Source of the DNA: Owenia fusiformis
Taxonomy: Eukaryota; Annelida; Polychaeta; Sabellida; Oweniidae
NCBI GenBank assembly: GCA_903813345.2
Contig: CAIIXF020000007.1
Span: 26,215,564-26,275,563 of the forward strand
Length of the DNA: 60,000 nt
Reading direction: 5' to 3'
Shown: piece by piece, positions 15,701-27,700 of the stretch
How positions within the stretch are numbered: the stretch's first letter is position 1
Layout of the letters: each line of letters begins with the position of its first letter
Translations under genes and position numbers: made by a program
Notes under the pieces: generated by a model
What the model saw: the letters and a program-made list of their open reading frames with translations, nothing else
Database searches by the model: none
Told to the model about the DNA's origin: nothing

Positions 15701-18700
15701 AGATCCAATTGCATGACTGACTTGTTTTTATAGATGTGTCCTCAATATTCTTGCTCCTGAACAGTCTAGTACATGACTCCAAATTCCAAATACCTCATGG
15801 TACCTGGCAATGCTTGAGACTGTATATTACAACGGGAATAGTTCATTGAATTCTTTATCCTTTTCAAGATATCTATCACACATTACACTTTTATTGATGA
15901 AACATTTGTGTAGGTTATTGTTTTATTTCCTTCGTGATTTTGTGTCTAACCTTTACGATGTAACATATTTTATCACGTTTTAGTTGCTAAGTTAGATGGA
16001 AGGGAAATTAGTAAAGGATTTTTACAAAACTTTCAAAGTACAATATATATTACAAGAAAAAAGTTCTAAAGGACGATTCTCGGTTTGGAGAACAGTCTCC
16101 TGGGCTAATAATTTTTTTAATGAAAAATATAGAAATATTACCCAAATTAAACTATGAATATTCAAAAGAGGACATTTAGATCTACAAGATGTAAAAATAA
16201 CAAATTGGTCTGAAGCAGGGATAATGCTCGATTTGACCAATTCAATAAAATACAAGTCTCGATTTGGGGAAAGAAGTTCATCAGTGTACTGCGCTAATAT
16301 TTTTTGAGAAAAATCTAGAAATATTACCCAAATTAAATTATGACTATTCAAAAGAAGACATTCAAATCTATATTATGTAACAAAATCAAATTTGTCCGAA
16401 GCAGGGATAATGCTCATTTAGATTGAAGAACTTCGTTCTCCAAACCGAGAATCGTCCTTTGGATGTGCACATGATGAATCAGTATGACTCGAATATCATT
16501 TTCTCATTTACTTATACTGTGTGTTATTATGGCTAGCCTTGCATCCTGTCTCATGACCCCTATTTTCACTATTTCATTGTGGGGTGAGGTATGTAGAGGG
16601 GACGCAAGACAAGTCACGGATTGATGGTTGAATTTGTTCTTTGTTTGAATTAAAGTTTGAAATATAAAAGGAATATCGAATAGGTCATTATCACAATTTA
16701 ATTATTTTAGGGGTTGGGTATATATTTGATATATAAAAAAAATTAAAACTGATTTACATATATTAACATACTTATTCATTTGTCAATTGAAAAATGTCCA
16801 TTCAGAATATTTCTTTTTATATATTAATTTCTTTCTTTAGTTAACAATAATAGACATGCAATTGATTGCCAAAGTTTTATAAAAAACATTAGCGGCAATT
16901 TTAGACAATATGAATAGGAATGCATTAACATTTAAAATGTTATAACTCATATAAGAAACTATAATCCCATGGGCCAGGGATGTGTTAACACATGCATGTA
17001 AAAAATTAGCCAAACTGATCATTCAGAATATGTAAGTCAATGTTACTGCTTTATCTGACAGTAAAACAATACACTTAATTCATTATACTCTCTAAATTAT
17101 ATAAATATTTAAACCAAATAGGGACATTCTAATTACAAATTCAAATCAACTGGCAGTAAATGTGATATTAAGTTCACAAGCAAGACCCACGTGTATACTT
17201 CATTTCGCCTCCTGTGTATTCCTGTGTTTTCATTGTATTTCAGATAACTTAGTAGCAGAACAGAGCAGATTGAGATCTAGTTTTTCTTATATTTTAAGCA
17301 CGAAATGGCAGAGCAAGATTTCATGTTTTTGTATTTATACTTGTTTTGTATCTTAAAGACGCTATTTGGAAGGGCAAGATTTTTTTCTTATTTTATTTTA
17401 TTTAAGATACCATTTGGTAAGGCAAGATGTTTGTATTTAAGACACTATTTGGCAGAGCAAGATTTCTTTTTTTATACATAAGACAACATATGATGGAGCA
17501 AAATATCTTTTTTTTCGATTTAAGACACGATATGGCAGAGAATTTGTTTTGTTTTATTATCATTCTCAATTGCTGAGACTCGAGCTGACCTTCCATTGCT
17601 CTATAAAAAGATGCAATAATCGCCAAAGAATCGACGGCAACCTTTTCATTTCCAATAGATCAGTCAGTAAAACACCCTTAAAGAGACAAGTAGCTGCAGA
17701 AATTTTTACACAGATTTCTATTTATATAGAATATTTGGCAAAACTGTGATGAAAAGTTCAAAATCTTAATCAATCATTGATCATTACTTTCTACAGCTTT
17801 AATTATTAGATCTGACGAAATTATTTGAGAGCTTGTCATAGTCACTTTTTAAATACAAACAGTATCTCTTCAGTCAAATTCAGTTCTTAATAAAAAGAAG
17901 ATTCAGTATAAGACTATTTAATATCTTGTGAGAATTACCATTTAGATACAATAACAAATGTTTTCTTGCCACAAGCCTTGGCTGAATTGATCTTTAATCT
18001 GCTCTATGGCCTGTAAGTCACGATCCCCATTACATGGTAGCATTTGATAATACTGGTATGTCTCTGTATTGTGATTTACTTTATTCATTTCTGTCTCGGG
18101 GGAGAAATGATAACATGGAGAATACTTTAATTTTCTCTATAAAAATTCAGAACTATGATTAAGAAAAGATATAGAGATGACGTCTGATTTACTAGTTATT
18201 GACGATTTTGTATGTTAATGAATTCTGTCTGTTGATACTTTCACGGTTCTTAGAAAAACACTAGATTAATGAACTATTCAAAAGGCTAGGAAGATATCGA
18301 TGCTATAAGATCCTATGAGAAAAAAACAGGGTATCATTTGTACGTTAAAATGTATTGTAGATTTTGAAACCGGAAAATAGAGAAATAAACGGGGATTAAT
18401 ATACGCGGACATGTTGTTAATAATATAATACTCTAGATTATACATAATCTCACTTAATTCAAGTTTTTGAGAGAAAATTCGAGAAACAGGCATGATTTTT
18501 TTCTTATGGGAAAACTCTTTCCCCATAACTGACAGTTAAAGAGAGATAGCGAATTCCACATGGGAAACACAAAAGAGATGTTATGATTCCTTAACCTTTA
18601 GCGTGCTGCCGGCGGACTCGTCCGCCGAGACTAAAATGTCTCTCACAACTGCCGGCGGACCCGTACGCCCGATTTCAAACTTTTAAAAACTTTACTTTTT

Positions 18701-21700
18701 CGCGCCATTCGTATTGTCCAATTAGATTGCCCGATTTATTCAGTGCCTAACATGACTTCCTGTTGACCTAGAAATGGCGATATTTCGAAAAATAATTCTC
18801 AATTCAACAATTTAAACAGTGTTTTAGTCGTTTTAAGTGAACAAATCGTACAAAATGGCGGACAAATACGATCACAACGAAAATGTGGAGGAAATAGATT
18901 ACGATTTCGAGCTCTTTAGGCTCTTGGAAGCCGATAACGGTCATCAAAAATAGAAACTAGAATATTTTCTGAATTGAAAAATTGAACATTCGATCGCTGC
19001 AAATTCAGATTTGGATTCTGACCAGACGAAGAGGCGGAGCGGCGGATTCCGGAGGAGTATTCATGGTATATTTATGCCCAGTCGTGTTAATGTACGAAAA
19101 AATTCATGAGAACATTTTTTTCATGAGCCAGGCCACTGTATCTTCCCTCTGTGAAAATTTGATCCAGATTCATTCAGTAGTTATTGAGATATTAATTATT
19201 TAGTCCAGGCATATCATTTTTTGCACTCTTTGAAAAATAAGCCAGTTGCATGGGATATATTTGCTGAAATAAGGCAGCATGGTAAAGGTTAAAGAGCAAG
19301 TTGAAGAGAAAAGAGAGAATTATTTGATACAAAGCCCAAACTTCGCCCTATAAATTACAGGAACAAAAAAACAAGAAACACATTTTCATCGTGTAATATT
19401 TTTTTCGTATCATATTGACACTTTCTCTTGGGTTTAATTTTCCGAGTTTACATATTAACATGGTTGGGATCCTATGATAAATGTCTGACTCAATCTTAAG
19501 ATTCTACATTCGTATTCAAGTTGTAATCTGAAAACACAAGGGGACCAAATCACAAAGGCGTGAATCACAGTGACTTCAGAATAAAGTCTTTACATGTTTT
19601 ACAATGAACTCAATTTCAAGTCTGAATTCAGTATGGTATAAACATGGTAGCTTTTATCAAAAGAATTGAGCAATAAATGAATAAAATGAAATCAAAAAGA
19701 GAAATAAGCAAATTGTTTTATCTGAAGTAAATACTTTATACAATCCTGTGTGATGTGATATGTGTAATATAATATCATATCATATGACATAGTATGATAT
19801 GATATAATATATTGTGATATGATATGATATTGTGTGTTATGATATGATATATATAGTGTGATATGATATTGTATGATATGATATGATATGATATGATATT
19901 GTGTGTTATGATATTGTCTGATGTGATATGTGAATGCTCAAAGGGAATCTTATACTACACCCCCCCCCCTCCCCATCTCTATAATGCCATATAGAGCCCT
20001 AAATGCCATTTATGGCCAGTATTAGGAAAGAGAAATTAATACAGTATAAGATCCCCTGATACATAATAGACACAAGAATTAAGTGAGAAGCTAATGCGGA
20101 TGCTGCATGACAATATCTAATAACATAATGTAATAATGACCATATATTAATGCAGAGAAGATAATCTAGTATTGCATCAACTCACTGAATCTGACAAAAA
20201 TAAAATCAAATATTAACAAATGAAAAACAATTTATTGAGTTGTACTTTGGAATGCAAAATAGAATGGTAAAGAGTGATATCAGCAAGGAATATAATAATC
20301 TGGCATATTTCAAATGCCAACAAGGCATCAACATGCAAATTGTCACCACCTGCCATTTGTTACAGACCCTGAATGCCAACCACTGAACACCCAACTACCG
20401 CCACAAAAACGTTGTGGTGGTGACATAAAACAGGCAGTTCGATAGAAAGTAGTAAACAGTAGACTTGATGCAATACTAATATATGTCATAATACCTAACA
20501 ACAAAACAAATATCATAATGCAATGCAATACACCACTACAAATCATTTCATGTGTTAGTGTAGACAAATACAATCCATTAACACGACAAATACTCACATT
20601 TGCTTTTCACAGATTTTGCAGATGTATTCTTTCTGATGCTTATCGAACCCGGAGCAGTTTTTACACACAAAGAATTTACAGTTGTAACACTGGACGCGAC
20701 GGTTGAAGATGAAGAAGAACGTAGAGAAGCATCTCATACAGCAATTATCGTTGAAGTTTTGTTGTTTCGCCAAAATGTTCACTTTCGTTTTCTCATCTCT
20801 GATCTCTTCTTCGATTTTACTGAAAACATACAGATCATAAAAGTAAAACAAGGCATTAACATGACAAAAATTCACCACCACTAGAAAATTTAATCAATTT
20901 GAAGCAAGTTGAAAAATACCTTTTTGACCTTTTTTACCCTAAAGACCTTTTTTACCTTGAGAAGGTAAAAAAACGGACATTTTACTCATAGGTTTCAACA
21001 ATAATGTACGCCTTGAACTTCTTGACCTCTATCATAAATCATGACAATTTTACTTTGAACAAGAAAAATGTAAATCTTAATTTCAAACATTTATATTTGC
21101 ACTTACACCCACTTTGTACCTCTTTAATATTGTTGCTTCATATTGTTTTAACATATTGGGTCAAGTTAACATGTTCAGATTTAAATGTCCATAACATTTT
21201 AATGTGATGACATAGGACATAAAAACAACAATATAACGAAGGCTTTCATCACCAGCTGGCAAGTGGTGATTTTCTCGAGTTATTTTACCAAATAGCCTGT
21301 AGTTTTGAGAATTTTGTAATTGATTTCATGCTCAAATCATCACAATTCGAAAAATTTGCAGCCTGTAATTGTTTTAATTTGTATTTTTCTTTATATATTG
21401 ATGTATTATTAAAACTTCATAATTTAAATATACCTTATATACCTAAACTCAACTCATATCATTTCTTCCAGGCCAGTAGCCAGGGGGGGGGTTTGGGAAG
21501 TTTGAGCGAAATTATTTCAAAATCATGCAGTTTTTCACAATTCTGAGCACCTTTCCAGTGATTTTGGCCACTTTAATACCAAAGTTGTCAGAAGTGAACC
21601 CCCTGAAAATTTTAAAAGTAAAATCCCTTGGCAAATCCTGGTTACGGGTCTGTCTTCTATTCATTTAAGTTCTTCATAATGGATTTGAGCTTTTCAACAC

Positions 21701-24700
21701 AATTGTGCATGTCAAAACCTGACAACTATGACATATTCTTCGCATGCAACCTATTGTTAAATACCAGGTCAACACATTCTGATACTCATAACATTTTTCT
21801 GTTTCATCAGAAATATCTCAGGGCTGAGATTGAGAATATATGAGATGTCATGGTTTATCATGATGAAGTCAACATGATTACAATGGAGGCAGAAAACGAT
21901 CCATTATCAGGCCCCCTCCACTCCCTCTGTCTCACTGTAATTGATACTAAGGCTTGTTTACTTTAGCTAGCTCACGATGCAATTAATTTAACCTCATTGA
22001 TAAAAATGATATCACTTCTAATCATATTAGGAATAATATACTTATTTCATATCAACACAAAAAAGTATTATCAATAAAAACATGTAAAAACAATGTATGA
22101 TGATATATTTTCCAAATATTCTCTGAACTCAGATTTCAATATGTATGAACGCCATGAACAGTTTACACTCCCTGTAGATCAAACATTAAGGTAATGGCAA
22201 ATGAAATTGAAATGCATTAGGTCATAATGATAAAACAAGAGCACTTCATAATCAAGACACTGCACAACTGCTTAAATTCCCATATTGTCCCATTCTCAAA
22301 ATTCCACTAAGTCTTCAATATATCGAATACTTTATCAATGAATCTCAATTAAACATCTCATATTTATACATTTTTTATCAGTTAAGGTATTCTATTATCT
22401 GTCCCCTTGCAATTCTGTAGTATTTTCTCGCTCTCGCTATCTTTGGGGAGAACCGAGTAACATTTTCTGGCACGGTTTATCTGGTATTATTAACAAGAGC
22501 AACTCCCTACCTGATTCAATGATGGCTGATCTGTAATTACAATTTATAGCCAACCAGTTCTAATCTCATTTGGACAATTATCATTCTAGACATGACCATT
22601 CTAGAAATTAACATTATAGAACATTATCATTCAAGACATGAACATTCTAGAACATTATCATTCTAGACATGAACATTTTTGGGTTTCTATCTTTACAGAG
22701 ATTTCATCATTTTATCAATTTTTTTTTCTTTAAATCCCAAAATATGCCTTCCTTTAATAAAATTGCTCAAATTTTAAAATGGTGATAGAAAGTTTCAATA
22801 TCTATTATACACATACTCTTAAATTATTATACACAATTAATTTAACCATGGACTCAAATGATGAGAAGTCCATGATTTAACATAAGATAAACTTAAGCAA
22901 ACATATATAAGTTAAAATTGAATTTTTTGTGGTGATATGAAAAAGATACTAGAAACCAACTAAACATATATAACTTAATATTATATTACTAATAGAATAC
23001 ACACAGGGATGGTCTCTCTCATAATCTAATATATTAATTGCATTTATTGGAAAATATAGCAAATGTAATTCACATTTAGTCTAGTATCTGCCAATTCATT
23101 TGGTTCAATGTTCAATTTCAAACTCCAAACAAGAGTTACAAGCCATGTATAGTATAGTCATGACCATAATGGATAGTCCAGACTACCATGAATAGTCATG
23201 ACCAACATGGTGAATAGTCATAACTATAGAATATGAATAGTCCAGACCACCATAAATAGTCAAAACTAACATGTTGAATAGTCGTGACCATAATGCATAG
23301 TCAAGACCACCATGAATGGTCAAAACTAACATGTTGAATAGTCGTGACCATAATGAATAGTCCAAACCAATATGAGCATCTTCAAAAGAATTATACAATT
23401 TAGAGTGACTCCATTCTCTTTTACTTTAATATCCCTTGCTCAATGCTCTCTTTCCACTCTTGTTTATGTATCATGTCAAAAGATTTATATGATTTAGGAG
23501 CTGTGGATTTTATTACATAGCCCCTCCCTCTAAAGGAAATAACTTTTGCAATAAAACCCATTGATATTTTGACCTATCAGTTTTCCAACATAATGAGCCA
23601 GGTGAAACAACAACGTAGGAGAGTATAGTATATTCACTATTCATGTATAGAATGATCAATTTCATCATCAAGAGAGTGGGTGGATCGCGTTTGTCTCACT
23701 TTTATCCGAGTGTGAAATATGGCATATACTCAGAGTCTGATAGGGAACAATCTGTTACTTACGCCCCTTGTTTATACATTTTTAATAACAACTTATCAGG
23801 AGTCGGCTTGGTCTCTTATATTACTTACGATTACAAGTGTGAACTACAAAGAGCAGGAAATATTAGTATTACCTCGCTTATTCTACAGTAAAACTTGTCT
23901 CAGTGAACACCTCTCTCTAGTGAACACCTGTCTCTAGTAGACACCCTTCCTCCACACATACTCTACTGACTTCTGTACAAAATACCCTCTCTGTAGTGAA
24001 CACCAACACTGAATTTTCAATATACAGTACATAGGTTTTACTGTACAAAGAGCAGGACATATTAGTCTTACTCCACTTATTCTCTATTTTCCTCCTCTTC
24101 TCTTAGTAGGTACATTAAGAATGGTTCCTCTTCATTTACATAATGCAAAATACTAAACTGTTCTTGTTTCAGTAAATGTCACTTCGACAAAAGAGTTCTT
24201 TAACATGGAAAAAGACTTTAGCTTGACAGGTAATAAATGGCTTAAATACCCAAGAGCATGGTCTTTACAAAAAACCATTACCGCCTACAATCATCAACTT
24301 AACTAAAATGACAAGATAGTTCTTTGATGTAAGATTAACAACTAGTAGAAGGGGCCCTCAAACCAATAACACTCATTCGACATAAATATTCTACATGCGT
24401 CTCTTTACACTTTTTAATCCGCGATAAAGTTTCTTCGCTAACACTTTTCGATAAAAGCCCTGATCAAATATATTAAGAGTCACATTTCACTTATATTACC
24501 ATTCCGAGGATTTTCATGATTACATTTGCCTATTTCTAGCATTATTAAGTGTATCTATACATTGTAAGTTCTTCTAGAGTATAAATTACATGTCTGTTTG
24601 CTATATTCCTTGCGGAATGCAGATTCCTCTCATTGCGCTTATTCATACTTGACCTTTTGGATTGACCCTAGAGTCAAGAATTATAGCTCTTGATCAACCC

Positions 24701-27700
24701 ATAAAACTTCATTTTATAGTGTAACTTCAGGTAGCAGTAGAAACGTAGAAATGTTGTATACATGTACCATGATTTACGATGGAGTAAAACATAATATGTA
24801 GGATTAGAAATCATCCCTGCAAGTGAAAAAGATCCTGATGAACAGTTGAAGTACAGTAAAACATGTCATAGTGAACACTTCTCTCTAGTGAACACCTGTC
24901 TCTAGTAGACACCCTTCGTCCACTCATACTCTACTGACTTCTGTAAAAAATACCCTCTCTGTAGTGAACACCTACCAACACTGAACATGAACTCATCCCT
25001 AGTGAACACCTGTCTCTAGTGGACACCCTTCCTCCGCACATACTCCACTGACTTCTGTATAAATTACCCTCTCTGTAGTGAACACCTACCAACACTGAAC
25101 ATAAACTCATCCCTAGTGAACAACTGTCTCTAGTAGACACCTTCCTCCGTATATACTCTACTGACTTCTGTATGAATTCCCATCTTTAGTGAAAACCTTC
25201 CAATACTGAATGTTTTTCCTTGGAAAAAAATGTTCAATAAACACAGGTTTTAATGTAGTGATGCAACTCTAATGTTAAAAAAACAAAGTCAATCATTGAT
25301 AATGGTAAAATGTAAAAAAATCTTTATCAAAAGGCTACTTATAGTTCACAAATAATGCAGAAAAAAATATTTACCAACCAATTATTGTAAAACAATCCAC
25401 CAGATCCGAAAATACTTAAGTGTGATTTATCACAATGGTGGCATTAAAAGTCGATACAGTACTCCGAGTGGATTGGATTGAAAAGTAAACTCAGACCTGA
25501 ATATGTAGACCAGATCTATCAAATCCTTAATTGTGAAAAATCAAAAATATCTCTATATATGTAATTTAATCATTCAGTTTTATATAAACTCAGAAAATAT
25601 CTTTGTAGTCTTGCACTAAGTCTCTGCTACCTGACTCCTCTGCGATATACTACTTGTTGAAGTGGTAAGGGGAATACAAGGGCTTGAAACAAGACTGTCT
25701 CTTTATTTTTGTCAAATGATACATGACAAGTGACTTGTTCATAACTACATCATCCTTATTGATTTTTGTTAAGATCAATCACATTATCATATACTTTACA
25801 GTAAAAACCTGTCTTGGTGAACACCTCTAGTGAACACCTGTCTCCTCCGCACATACTCTACAATTTCTGTATAGAAATTACCCTACCAGTAGTGAAAACC
25901 TGACTAGTGGACAGCCTTCCTCCGCACATATTCTACTGACTTCTGTATAAATTACCCTCTCTCTCTAGTGAACACCTACCAACTCTTAACATTTGTTCAA
26001 AGCAAAAATGTTCACTATACACAGGTTTTACTCTATACTTTTAAATGCTTGAAAAATGGCGGTCATTTGGACATGTTTTAAAAGGTAGAATAAAGTAAGA
26101 AACAGTGAAAAAGCAAGGAATTAAAGAAACAGGGATTTCATTAACATTCTTAATTGTAGAGAAATGCTGAAAAATTCAGCAGTTTTTTTCAAATTTTAAT
26201 GAGAAATCATCTAAAACAGATGTAAGCAGATGTCATTCCGATTCCACCATACTGTATAGCATATTGAGGGAGATCAAAATGGCCCAAGAGGTCACAGACC
26301 GATTACAATGAAAAGACAATGATGAACGAGGCCGTATGGATTTACAATAGCAGTTAAGTAAAATTGAATGTTTCTGGAAATTGTCTTGGCACAATTCCTG
26401 CAGACTTAAGGGAAGCTGACGATAAAGCTCAAAACAAAACTCTAGATTTACCCATTCTCTTTTATCAACCCTTCCTCTAAGCTTAGAAATCAGATAAAGG
26501 TCAAGATTAAAGGTCTGCCAGCAAAAGGGTACAAAAACTAAATTTATTTATAAAAATCGACATGTAGTCAACATTTTGACATCTTGAATACTCTGACTGA
26601 TAAATATGTAAGTCCCAAAATAAATCACTAGGAAACCAGATATAGAATCTGTCAGTAAAATTGGTTGATTATTTTTATCCAATCACTATTAATTATGTTT
26701 CCAAATATGGTCAGATATGTTTACTTATTTTACCAAATCAAATATCACATAACTCAATATATTATAGTTATCTCTTTTTTCCTAATATAGTACATTTATT
26801 ATGTTTTGAACAGTTTAATTTTACATATGAGGACTGAGTATGTTAATTTAACAGGGGTTGGAAGCCATTTTCTTAAAATAGTGATGATTGATACAAGCAT
26901 CTAAGAAGTAAGTCGATCCAGAACTAACTAATAACAAATTATTTGACCTATAGATACGTGCTTCTTAATATACTGCTGATATTGAGACATAAATATATTA
27001 TGACAACAGTGAAACCTGTAAAGGGGAACACCTCTAGAATTGGATTAGTAGAACACCTCTGTCAGAACAACACTTCAGTCCCAAGACCAACTGACATAAT
27101 GTTAAAAATGAACCTTTATAAGTAGAACATCTCCATAGTGGAATACTTTTTAAAGGAAACAAAGGTGTTCCACAGAGACAGGTTTTACTATATACTGCAA
27201 TTGAAATTGCAATTCATGAAACTACATAGTGCCAACATCAAAGTGTCAACATTAGCCAGAATATGAAGGTGATTCATGACATGAGATAATCTCCCTAATC
27301 CCTGCGGAAATTATTTCTTAATGCACTTTTTGCGAATCACACAATCACAATCCTGATGAAATATTTTCACAAAGGATATGAATGGAAAATTAGTCTTGTG
27401 AACTGTGATACACCAGAAATCAGTCTCGAACAGTAGTATTAAGACTGAATTATAAATACACGAAATAGACAATTTGCCTTTGTGAATATTAAGATAATTA
27501 TTAACAGTGTAAGATAATTATTAACATTGCAATTTAAAAAACAATTGTAATGATGACTAAATATGAGGATTCCACTTTTTATCTTCAAAATATGATTCAC
27601 TAAATTTCTTTCCAATAAAATAGGATAAGTATTTGTTATTTTAAATAACTTCAAAATATATCTTCCAAAAATATTTTGAATAATCATAGAGAAATTTTTT

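Larger units (their letters stand above)
2581..20597 (-). other. 18-kb intron of the MyRIP-like gene
   Basis: Besides the repeats listed separately, this stretch is AT-rich, with poly-T and poly-A runs. A dispersed word AAAATTTGAATGAA...ATTTAGAAT...GACTACAT occurs near 3350, 13130 and, more diverged, 11670. No further exon in phase was recognised. Confidence 0.6.

Noticed and set aside
16022-16351. 109-codon minus-strand frame
   Set aside because: Lies in a MITE with an internal duplication; the protein repeats itself and matches no family.
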